This document shows, piece by piece, positions 34,697 to 41,799 of a stretch of 52,372 bases of DNA (the stretch's first letter is position 1; each line of letters begins with the position of its first letter). The position numbers were made by a program, and so were the translations under genes. The stretch comes from CANHBY01 sp046342195 (GTDB lineage Bacteria; Pseudomonadota; Gammaproteobacteria; Burkholderiales; Burkholderiaceae_C), in the NCBI GenBank assembly GCA_046342195.1, contig JBKDQE010000010.1:1-52372 (forward strand), in the 5' to 3' direction. Under the pieces are notes generated by a model. That model worked only from the letters and a program-made list of their open reading frames with translations. It was not told where the DNA came from and ran no database searches.

Positions 34697-35140
34697 ATGC
34701 CCGAGATTTTGAAACCGGAAAAAAACACGCCAAGCATGGGAGATCGTCAATTGGTGATGCGCGTCATCCCCATGCCGGCTGATTCGAATGCTTACGGTGA
34801 TATTTTTGGGGGCTGGATTATGGCCCAAGTAGACTTGGCCGGCTCTGTACTGCCGACTCGCCTCTCTAAAGGGCGTGTGGCTACAGTTGCGGTCAATGAG
34901 TTTGTTTTCAAGGAGCCCGTTGCCGTGGGCGAATTGCTTAGTTTTTATGCTCGGGTGGAGCGCATCGGCACCACCTCGATGATGATTCACGTTGAAGTTT
35001 TTTCAGAGCGTAACCCCACCAAGCCCGAAGTGGTTAAAGTCACGGAAGCCCGTTTGACATTTGTGGCCATTGGGCCTGATGGCAAGCCTCGGGCCATCCC
35101 ACGGGACGGGGAATTGTTACCTACGCTGAGGGACGATTAA
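34697..35140 (+). CDS. yciA: YciA-type acyl-CoA thioesterase (hotdog fold)
   Basis: A 147-residue single hotdog-domain protein that hydrolyses acyl-CoA. The family motif MPADSNAYGDIFGGWIMAQV contains the catalytic Asn/Asp region, followed by AVNEFVFKEPVAVGELLSFY and ARVERIGTTSMMIHVEVF. It is transcribed divergently from the ABC exporter with a gap of about 45 bases. It marks the last core gene before the restriction-modification island. Confidence 0.9.
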   Translation: MPEILKPEKNTPSMGDRQLVMRVIPMPADSNAYGDIFGGWIMAQVDLAGSVLPTRLSKGRVATVAVNEFVFKEPVAVGELLSFYARVERIGTTSMMIHVEVFSERNPTKPEVVKVTEARLTFVAIGPDGKPRAIPRDGELLPTLRDD

Positions 35141-35154
35141 AACGGCATGCATTC

Positions 35155-35282
35155 GTCGGCCCTGCAAAACCCGTCTGAGCCGCATAACCACCCGAAGCAA
35201 GCACTGCAAAATTCGAGGGCCTGATCAGCTTCGCGACGGCTGGAAATGTGTTCAGCCACGAGGGTTTTGCAGAGCTTCCTTT
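35155..35282. repeat. Interspersed repeat B with inverted CTGCAAAACCC ends
   Basis: The left end GGCCCTGCAAAACCCGTC (about 35158-35175) faces an inverted right end whose complement is GGAAGCTCTGCAAAACCCTC (about 35260-35279). A third CTGCAAAA lies inside, around 35203. It fills the whole gap between yciA and the RelA/SpoT-like gene, so it sits exactly at the left edge of the restriction-modification island. Confidence 0.55.
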
Positions 35283-35288
35283 GGTTTG

Positions 35289-35936
35289 TCAGGGAGTTTG
35301 GCGTGAATTCCAAAGGATATTTTCATAATCCTTCTGGGTTTGCTGTGTCAGAAGATCAATGAGCAAGGTTTCGTCTGGGGTGAGCTCTCGTTTTTCAAAC
35401 TGGGCCTTGCTTTTAATTTGACGAATCACTTCGTATAATGCGTGCTCAACCTTTGTGCTGTATTGTGAAACTGGCGTTAATTCGAGGCGCAGCTCAGCCA
35501 CATGGCCATTTTTCAATCTCAGTTTTAAAATAATATCTCGGTAACCGCTCCACTGAGGCTTCAGAAATCTATCATCATAGCGAACAATATTTATATCTTT
35601 TTCATTAGATATAATGAATAGAGCCTGATAAAGCTGACTGATGGAGTCAAAAGTGATTCGACCTGCCAGCAAATCAGTGACCAGTTGAGCATCCCCGTCA
35701 AATTTTGTTGCAATTTTTTGCTTAACGCGCCGTTGATCTTTGGCTTCGGGTCTTGTGGTTGCCGCCCCTCCGGTTTGCCGGGCCAATTCGTTCAAAAAAT
35801 TTTTATATTGATCAGTTAAACCATTAGATTCGAAATAAAGATTATCAAAATATAAATCTGGATTCGATTTTGCAATGGATTCAGGATCAGGTTGACGTTC
35901 ATCAGGGTTGCCTGATTTAATTTTAAGACTTATTTT
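35289..35936 (-). pseudogene. RelA/SpoT-like nucleotidyltransferase domain, 3' part of a probably frameshifted gene
   Basis: The frame is open from 35936 to 35289 but contains no ATG at all; the only early start-like codon is a TTG at 35795 without a ribosome site. The sequence has the order of the RelA/SpoT synthetase fold. A basic stretch RRVKQKIATKF is followed by TDLLAGRITFDS, then YDDRFLKPQWSGYRDIILKL, where the Tyr would stack on the guanine. Next comes GHVAELRLEL, with the Glu at the catalytic position, and EHALYEVIRQI. Such stand-alone domains occur in toxins and small alarmone synthetases. It continues the upstream ORF 35930-36427 if one -1 shift is made at the A run near 35932. It is visibly A+T richer than the core genes. 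Confidence 0.6.
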
Positions 35937-36427
35937 TCACTGATTTCTTTATATTTTTTACCGATAATAGTGGTTGGCCTTACAATATTAACATATCCTT
36001 CTTTCCAGCTTGGGGGAAATGGGCGGACATGGGGTAATTTTGCAATGGCTTGCTCAAAAATATGATGGGCGTGCGTATTTTCTTTCAAGTGACCGCTCAC
36101 TTGGGTAAGAGTCAGTTTCAGTTTGTCAAAATTTTTAGGCAGTTTTGAATAAGAGAGTCGATCAGGTTTAAAAACAATTTTTTCAGAAGGGTTTTTTTGG
36201 GGATTGTTGTGAGGAATTTTTTCAACCTCGGTGGCCTTGATGGTGATGGTGGCACGACGCGGGTCGACCCAGCCTTTGCCATTCGACGCTGGGTTTCCAG
36301 GCCTTTGGTTTCTTCTGTTTTGAGGCCTGAGGCTGGAGGCTGTTCCTAAAGTACCAAGCAATGCCGTCATGCCCACGGAAGCATTGATCACAGACGCCCC
36401 GTTATAGGCCTCTTCAAAACCTTTCAT
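35930..36427 (-). CDS. N-terminal part of the RelA/SpoT-like gene, last cistron of the hsd operon
   Basis: A 165-residue ORF of unknown family. It begins MKGFEEAYNGASVINASVGM, with a weakly hydrophobic stretch around residues 13-33. A basic linker follows (RPQNRRNQRPGNP), then a region ending in TTIIGKKYKEISEK. The ATG overlaps the hsdM stop by four bases, and a perfect GGAGG lies five bases upstream, within the last codons of hsdM. Expression coupled to hsdM is therefore very likely. Its stop at 35932-35930 lies in an A-rich stretch where the next frame opens into the RelA/SpoT-like domain. I do not recognise the N-terminal region itself. Confidence 0.6.
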   Translation of the reverse strand: MKGFEEAYNGASVINASVGMTALLGTLGTASSLRPQNRRNQRPGNPASNGKGWVDPRRATITIKATEVEKIPHNNPQKNPSEKIVFKPDRLSYSKLPKNFDKLKLTLTQVSGHLKENTHAHHIFEQAIAKLPHVRPFPPSWKEGYVNIVRPTTIIGKKYKEISEK

Positions 36428-37887
36428 AAATTCCTCCGCAACCCCACCCCCACATCCCGAAATGAGGCCAATGCCGCTTCGAGATGCTCAATGATCTCCT
36501 GCTGCAGAACATCCGGCGGCGGTAGATCGTCGAGGTTATCCAGGCTGTCGTCCTTGAGCCAGAAGATATCGAGACTGGCCTTGTCACGGGCCATCAGTTC
36601 TTCGTAGCTGAAGAATTTGAAACGCTCGGTGGCCACGCGCTCGTGGCGATTTTCCGGGTTGTAGCAGGTGATGAACTCCTGCAAGTCGTCCAGCTTGAGG
36701 GTGCGCGTCTTTAACGTGAAGTGCTTATTGGTGCGCAAATCGTAGAACCAAATTCCCTTGGTGTGGATCTGTCCATCCTTGGGCTTGGCGTCGAAAAATA
36801 CCACGTTGGCCTTCACGCCCTGCGCATAGAAAATGCCCGTGGGCAGGCGCAAAACAGTGTGCACATTGCAGTTCTCCAACAGCTTGCGGCGAATTTTTTC
36901 ACCGGCACCACCTTCAAACAGCACGTTGTCGGGCAACACCACGGCCGCTTTGCCGTCTACCTTCAGCATGCTGACGATGTGCTGTAGAAAGTTGAGCTGC
37001 TTGTTGGATGTGGTTTCCCAGAAGTCTTGCCGCTCGTAGGTCAAAGCCTCTTTGTCTTCCTCACCTTCCTCATTGGTGATGGTCATGCTGCTTTTTTTGC
37101 CGAAAGGCGGGTTGGCCAGCACATAATCCACCTTGAGCTTCGGTTCAGTGATCAATGTATCCGAACGCGCCACCAGGGGCTCGCCATCCAGCTCACCCAC
37201 GTTGTGCAAGAAGAGATTCATCAAGCACATGCGGCGCGTATTAGGCACGATTTCATTGCCGTGAAAAGTCTTGTCGCGCAAGAACTCTTTCTGGCGCTTG
37301 TCCAGCTTGGCTGCCGGGCGTGTCAGCCAGTTGTAGGCACCCAAGAAAAACCCCCCGGTGCCGCAGGCTGGGTCCGCAATCGTCTTCATGGGTTCGGGCC
37401 GCACGCAGGCGACCATGGCCTCGATCAGTGCGCGTGGTGTGAAGTACTGGCCGGCACCGCTCTTGGTGTCTTCAGCGTTCTTCTGCAACAGTCCTTCGTA
37501 CAGATCGCCCTTGGTGTCGGCGTCCAGGCTGATCCAGCTTTCGGCATCAATCAATTGCACCAAGCGTGAGAGCTTGGCCGGATCCTGAATTTTGTTCTGG
37601 GCTTTGAAAAAGATGGCGCCCAACATCCCCGGTTCCTGACCCAGCTTGTGCAGGGTGGCCAGGTAGTGGGCCTCCAGTGGCTCACCCACCTTGGAGGTCA
37701 GGCTGGCCCAGTCATAGCCTTTGGGGATGTGCGTATCGCGGTTATAGGGCTCCTGCGCGTACTCATGCGCCAGCTTCAAAAACAGCAAATAAGTGAGCTG
37801 TTCGAGGTAATCGCCATAGCCCACGCCGTCATCGCGCAGGGTGTGGCAGAAATTCCAGACTTTCTGGACGAGGGAGGATGTGTTCAT
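36424..37887 (-). CDS. hsdM: Type I restriction-modification methyltransferase HsdM
   Basis: N6-adenine DNA methyltransferase of 487 residues; two copies join one HsdS. The SAM-binding motif is IADPACGTGGFFLGAYNW and the catalytic NPPF motif is YVLANPPFGKKS. The N-terminal HsdM domain reads FLKLAHEYAQEPYNRDTHIP. The ATG at 37887 overlaps the stop of the DUF4276-like gene (ATGA). The last codons carry the GGAGG ribosome site of the following ORF. The C-terminus ends VGVGLRRNL. Confidence 0.94.
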   Translation of the reverse strand: MNTSSLVQKVWNFCHTLRDDGVGYGDYLEQLTYLLFLKLAHEYAQEPYNRDTHIPKGYDWASLTSKVGEPLEAHYLATLHKLGQEPGMLGAIFFKAQNKIQDPAKLSRLVQLIDAESWISLDADTKGDLYEGLLQKNAEDTKSGAGQYFTPRALIEAMVACVRPEPMKTIADPACGTGGFFLGAYNWLTRPAAKLDKRQKEFLRDKTFHGNEIVPNTRRMCLMNLFLHNVGELDGEPLVARSDTLITEPKLKVDYVLANPPFGKKSSMTITNEEGEEDKEALTYERQDFWETTSNKQLNFLQHIVSMLKVDGKAAVVLPDNVLFEGGAGEKIRRKLLENCNVHTVLRLPTGIFYAQGVKANVVFFDAKPKDGQIHTKGIWFYDLRTNKHFTLKTRTLKLDDLQEFITCYNPENRHERVATERFKFFSYEELMARDKASLDIFWLKDDSLDNLDDLPPPDVLQQEIIEHLEAALASFRDVGVGLRRNL

Positions 37888-38465
37888 GTTTTTTCTGCAA
37901 TGAGTTCGCTTTCCATGCGCCGTATTGCCGTGAGCAAATTACGGTAACTTGGCGAGCGTTCGTTGTCCAGGCTCAGGTGTTGGCCGATGGCGCGCGAGCC
38001 GCCAATTTTCTCGTAGCGGCCTTTTGTCAGGGCTTGCAACTCCTTGCTCGGGTTGCCCAAAGCGTCAGGTGACCTGAACTTCCGTGATGCTTGGTGGCGC
38101 ACCAGTCCGTCAATTTCCAGCGCACGCTCGACAGCCAATAAATCTGCCAGATAAAAGGTTTCCAGCTCTGTGCAGACAATGCGAACCAGGCATTGACCTG
38201 CCTTGCCCGATGCGTGGCACAAATCGAGCAAGCGCTGTTTGATTTGTACGCAATTGGGGTGACTATCTTGATCGCGTAAAACAATGAACCGTGCCACGGG
38301 GTTTTGATAGGCTCGGATTTTTCGGGTCAGCTGCTTTTCCAAATCCTGTTTGCCCTCGAACGGAATACACCTGAACGAGATATTCGGACTCAGTATGCGG
38401 GGCAGTAATGACTCCAGCATGGCCTTGGCTGAGGGCTCCTCCAACAGAAACACCAGTTCTTTCAT
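37884..38465 (-). CDS. DUF4276/Toprim-like protein, partner of the AAA ATPase
   Basis: A 193-residue protein. An early acidic residue lies in LVFLLEEPSAKAMLESLLPR, and RFIVLRDQDSHPNC gives a D-x-D on a predicted strand end. This E...DxD pattern fits a Toprim-like metal site; other conserved-looking parts are CTELETFYLADLLAVERAL and NPSKELQAL. Assignment to DUF4276 is from memory of the family and its usual position next to COG4637-type ATPases. The ATG at 38465 overlaps the ATPase stop and the stop overlaps hsdM (both ATGA). It may be a nuclease effector in an ATPase-Toprim pair comparable to OLD or PARIS-type systems, which is inference. Confidence 0.65.
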   Translation of the reverse strand: MKELVFLLEEPSAKAMLESLLPRILSPNISFRCIPFEGKQDLEKQLTRKIRAYQNPVARFIVLRDQDSHPNCVQIKQRLLDLCHASGKAGQCLVRIVCTELETFYLADLLAVERALEIDGLVRHQASRKFRSPDALGNPSKELQALTKGRYEKIGGSRAIGQHLSLDNERSPSYRNLLTAIRRMESELIAEKT

Positions 38466-39655
38466 TGGGGGTCTACCCCATCGAAGAAACCTTGTTTCCA
38501 TAAATACCCGAGCTGGTCACCCTCGGCAACATAGGCGGCAATTTGTGCGTTGTCTTTGGCCCGATGAATGGTCGTGCAACCCTGGCTTTTGACCAGCCAG
38601 CAAACCTCATCCAATTCCAGCGCATTCAAAAAGTCGGGGGAATGCGTGGTCACAAAAACCTGCCCACCCCGCTTGGCGTAACTGCGGAATTCTTCGGCCA
38701 GTTCTGCCATCAATTGTGGGTAAAGCTGGTTCTCGGGCTCTTCCACGCACAGCAATGGGTGCGGTCTGGGGTCATGCAGCAGCACCAGATAGGCAAACAT
38801 CTTGATCGTACCGTCGGAGACGTAGCGATCCAGAAAAGGGGTTTTGAACGAACCGTCCTGAAAGCGCAGCGTCAGGTAGCCATCATCCATCAACTTCGGC
38901 TCCACCGACGACACACCGGGCACGCGTCGGGCCATGGTGGCCAAGATGTTCTTGAACACACTGGCATGTTGCTCGTGCAGATAACGCGCCACCAAAGGCA
39001 GGTTGTCACCCGACTCCGACAGGTGTTCTGTCTCACCAGCCGCTTCTTTGCGCCCACGCGCCGCGCTGATATGAAAGTCGGAAACATGCCAGTTCTCGAT
39101 CAATCGGCGAAAGGCGTTAGCAGCCTTGAAACGCTCGAACTGGCCAAGGCCTTTGATCGCGAGGGTATCGTGGGTTACTCGCTGATCTTCCCGGTTCAGA
39201 TCTTTGTCGGCCTTTTTGAAGTTTTCCTCGTTGGTGATGGCATAGCCTTCGCCATTGGCAAAACTGAGGAAATGGTAGGGGCTGCCATGGCGGCCACGCT
39301 TGTAGCGCAGCAACTCCTTAACCACCACCGGAGCGCCACTGCGCTCGCCGATTTCCAGCGAATAAGTCACGAGCCGCTCTACGCCACTAATTTCCATGCG
39401 GTACTGCAGTTCGATCTGGATCAAATCTTTGGCCGGATCGCAACCACGGCTGAGGACTTCCGCAAAACGACCGCGCTTGTCCAGCGCCTGCCGCACATTG
39501 CCTTTGAGGCAGTCGTGCAAGAAACCGAACACATCAAACAACGTTGATTTTCCAGACCCATTGGCACCCACCACCACCAGAAAGGACGGAATGTTTTTCA
39601 AGTGCACGTCGCGAAATGCCTTGAAATTTTTCAAACGAATCGATTCGATTTTCAT
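38462..39655 (-). CDS. RecF/SMC-like AAA ATPase inserted between hsdS and hsdM
   Basis: A 397-residue ABC-type ATPase (AAA_21/COG4637-like). It starts MKIESIRLKNFKAFRDVHLK with Walker A GANGSGKSTLFD. Signature-like YVSDGTIKMFAYLVLL is followed by Walker B PLLCVEEPENQLYPQL and switch His FVTTHSPDFL. It is not a standard restriction-modification subunit. With the adjoining DUF4276-like gene it forms a two-gene unit embedded in the operon, with ATGA overlaps on both sides. Similar ATPase-effector pairs act in phage defence. Confidence 0.8.
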   Translation of the reverse strand: MKIESIRLKNFKAFRDVHLKNIPSFLVVVGANGSGKSTLFDVFGFLHDCLKGNVRQALDKRGRFAEVLSRGCDPAKDLIQIELQYRMEISGVERLVTYSLEIGERSGAPVVVKELLRYKRGRHGSPYHFLSFANGEGYAITNEENFKKADKDLNREDQRVTHDTLAIKGLGQFERFKAANAFRRLIENWHVSDFHISAARGRKEAAGETEHLSESGDNLPLVARYLHEQHASVFKNILATMARRVPGVSSVEPKLMDDGYLTLRFQDGSFKTPFLDRYVSDGTIKMFAYLVLLHDPRPHPLLCVEEPENQLYPQLMAELAEEFRSYAKRGGQVFVTTHSPDFLNALELDEVCWLVKSQGCTTIHRAKDNAQIAAYVAEGDQLGYLWKQGFFDGVDPQ

Positions 39656-41799
39656 GGCTGATCCTGATTGATTTTGCCCTGTCCACGCGGCTTTTTAACC
39701 GCATCACGCTGCACCCGTTCGGCGCGAATGCGTTCAAGCAACGCGCTCGCCGGTTCGTCGTTGGGGTCTTGCGCTACCAGTTGGCCGGAGAAGGCGGCGC
39801 GCAGGATGTTTTGGCGTTGGGCGGTGGATTGTTTGAGGGCAAGCTCAACTGCCTGCTCTTGCTGAACAATCTGTTCGATCTGCAAGTCCAGTTGTGTCAG
39901 CAACTCGCGCTGTTCTTCTGCCGGCCCCAGTGGAACAGGGAACATTCGCAACATGGTCAGATTAATTGACGCGAGGTTGGTCGTTTGCTTGCCTGCATTT
40001 TGGAACCACGTTTTTCCAAACGTGTTGCCATGATGCGAGATCAGCTCAGGCAGTACCTCTGGCAGGTATGGGCGCATCCGAAAAACATGGTTTTGATGGA
40101 TGCAGTCTGCAACCTCATCGCGCCAAACCCAACCACGCCCCAGCTTGTCGCGGTCACCCCCTTCGTTGAACAACACATCACCATCCTTCAGCGTCAATTC
40201 GGCAATGTCGCGTTCTGTTGCCAAAACGGTCTTCACTTCGGATAAATCCAAAAAGCCACGCTGGACATTGGCTACGCGCAAATAAGGCACCTCGCGGACT
40301 TTGATGTCAGCACCAATTTTGCTGCCCTTGGCGACGCCGGATGCAATTTCTCCGAGCATATCCAAACTGGCCCAAACCCACCCCTCCGGCAATTCCGGCA
40401 AATCACTGGTATCCGGCTTCACCGGCTCGGGGTATTTTTTTTGCCAATCCTTGGGCGGGGATTTGCCTTGTTCCTTGAACTTGGCGAGCTGCTTGGCTTC
40501 CCAGCGGGCGCGGCGTTCGGTGAGGATGCGTTCGAGCAGTTGCGCGCCGGTTTCACCCTCTCCCCCAGCCCCTCCCCCGTCAAGGGGGAGGGGAGCCTTC
40601 GGTCCCACTGATGGGCTGTGATCCGATGCGGCAGTGTGTAGCCCCTCTCCCCTCGCGGGAGAGGGGTTGGGGAGAGGGGGCTCCTGCTGCAACGCCAACC
40701 ATATCGCCTCCAGCACCCCCTCTGGCTGCGCTGACCACTCGTTATTCCAAAACCGCAGCACCCGGAAACCCTGCTGGCCCAACCACTCATCCCGCGCCCG
40801 ATCACGCTCTGCAGCCGTGGCATGTTGCCCCCCGTCGAGTTCAACAATCACGCGTTGGGCAAAGCACACAAAATCTACAATGAACCGTCCCAAAACTTGC
40901 TGCCGACGGAATTTATAACCGGCGAATCGTTTGCCGCGCAGTTGATGCCACAGGGCTTGCTCGTCGGGGGTTTGATCACGCCGCAACTCGCGGGCTCGGT
41001 TTGCAAGCCAGATCTGGTCATCTGTATTGAGCCCCTCTCCCCTCGCGGGAGAGGGGTTGGGGAGAGGGGGCGTTGGGTCATCACTACCAGATTGCCTGAG
41101 TGGGTTAGCCCCCTCTCCCCCAGCCCCTCCCCCGCCAAGGGGGAGGGGAGCACGAGCGGCTCGCCAGTCGGCTGTAAGCGCGCCTTCCACGGCGGCTTTG
41201 AGTAAAGACTGGCGGTATTGCGCGAGCTTCTTCTGCGCAGCCTTGAGTTCAGCCACGCCGGCATCAAGGTCGGAGAGGAGTTCTTCGAGTTTGGCGACGA
41301 TACGGGTTTGTTCGGCGGCGGGGGCGATACTCAGCCGCAGAGTCTTGAGCTTTGCGCCCGATACATTTGAAATATTGGTCGTTGTGGACGACATTTCGCG
41401 TATACAACGTTGCACAAACTCCGAAGACATCTGGTAAAAAAGAAATCCAGCATCAATACCTTTGTAAGCACGAAGCAATGAGATAAACGCCCCGAGGGTC
41501 GACACATGCTTCGTATGCGTAACACGAGAGACTTTGCCAACAAGGTCGTAACTATTTGCTGTCGATATCAATACGTCATCAATGGCAACAAGCTGATCAT
41601 CGTTCTTAACATGCTGTCTGGGCACAAACCAAAGGTCGTCCCAATCCACCGTTGCCTGAACATTCGCAGTGCGTAGGCAGGCGATTAGCCCTGCGCCAGG
41701 CTGGAATCGCTTTTCTGTTGTCGGGAAGGTAATTCCTCGAATAACTTCACAGATATCATCGAGGTTGGCGTCTTCCCAACCATTTGCAATAGCTGTCAC
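39652..41799 (-). CDS. hsdS: Type I specificity subunit HsdS carrying an in-frame DUF559 nuclease-like domain
   Basis: 715 residues against a usual 400-500. The first half (about 1-215) is a target-recognition domain ending in a coiled-coil spacer (LEELLSDLDAGVAELKAAQK, LKAAVEGALTADWRAAR). The second half (about 416-715) resumes with ETGAQLLERILTERRARWEA and LPELPEGWVWASLDMLGEIA, and ends in another spacer. Residues about 217-415 interrupt the linker. They hold a DUF559 domain (about 262-370) with VDFVC, VIVELDGGQH and GFRVLRFWNNEW, flanked by low-complexity translated repeats. The start is GTG at 41799, overlapping the hsdR stop (GTGA). DNA binding by both halves should persist if the insert loops out. 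Confidence 0.88.
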   Translation of the reverse strand: MTAIANGWEDANLDDICEVIRGITFPTTEKRFQPGAGLIACLRTANVQATVDWDDLWFVPRQHVKNDDQLVAIDDVLISTANSYDLVGKVSRVTHTKHVSTLGAFISLLRAYKGIDAGFLFYQMSSEFVQRCIREMSSTTTNISNVSGAKLKTLRLSIAPAAEQTRIVAKLEELLSDLDAGVAELKAAQKKLAQYRQSLLKAAVEGALTADWRAARAPLPLGGGGAGGEGANPLRQSGSDDPTPPLPNPSPARGEGLNTDDQIWLANRARELRRDQTPDEQALWHQLRGKRFAGYKFRRQQVLGRFIVDFVCFAQRVIVELDGGQHATAAERDRARDEWLGQQGFRVLRFWNNEWSAQPEGVLEAIWLALQQEPPLPNPSPARGEGLHTAASDHSPSVGPKAPLPLDGGGAGGEGETGAQLLERILTERRARWEAKQLAKFKEQGKSPPKDWQKKYPEPVKPDTSDLPELPEGWVWASLDMLGEIASGVAKGSKIGADIKVREVPYLRVANVQRGFLDLSEVKTVLATERDIAELTLKDGDVLFNEGGDRDKLGRGWVWRDEVADCIHQNHVFRMRPYLPEVLPELISHHGNTFGKTWFQNAGKQTTNLASINLTMLRMFPVPLGPAEEQRELLTQLDLQIEQIVQQEQAVELALKQSTAQRQNILRAAFSGQLVAQDPNDEPASALLERIRAERVQRDAVKKPRGQGKINQDQP
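40556..41151 (-). mobile_element. DUF559 cassette inserted in frame in hsdS, bounded by 41-bp direct repeats
   Basis: The outer direct repeats at 40556-40596 and 41111-41151 match in 40 of 41 bases and translate as APLPLxGGGAGGEG. The inner direct repeats at 40640-40681 and 41030-41071 look identical over 42 bases and translate as PPLPNPSPARGEGL. Between the inner pair lies the DUF559 domain (about 40690-41016). Its key residues match the Vsr/PD-(D/E)XK-like pattern: Asp in VDF, Glu in VELDG, then QH. Both repeat pairs are internally palindromic and GC-rich. Spacings of 555 and 390 bases are multiples of three. Stand-alone DUF559 genes elsewhere are often flanked by this kind of repeat, which suggests a mobile unit. 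Confidence 0.75.

Noticed and set aside
35932..35945. Programmed -1 ribosomal frameshift site in the RelA/SpoT-like gene
   Set aside because: The codons GAA-AAA before the stop do not form a canonical X-XXY-YYZ heptamer and I saw no strong downstream stem. Mutation is the simpler reading, so it is kept only as an alternative.
38543..39547. 334-codon plus-strand frame
   Set aside because: It is antisense to the AAA ATPase, which has clear Walker motifs.
40556..41151. Possible CRISPR array or REP cluster
   Set aside because: Only two copies of each repeat exist, the spacing is irregular, and the intervening DNA encodes one coherent DUF559 domain in frame.
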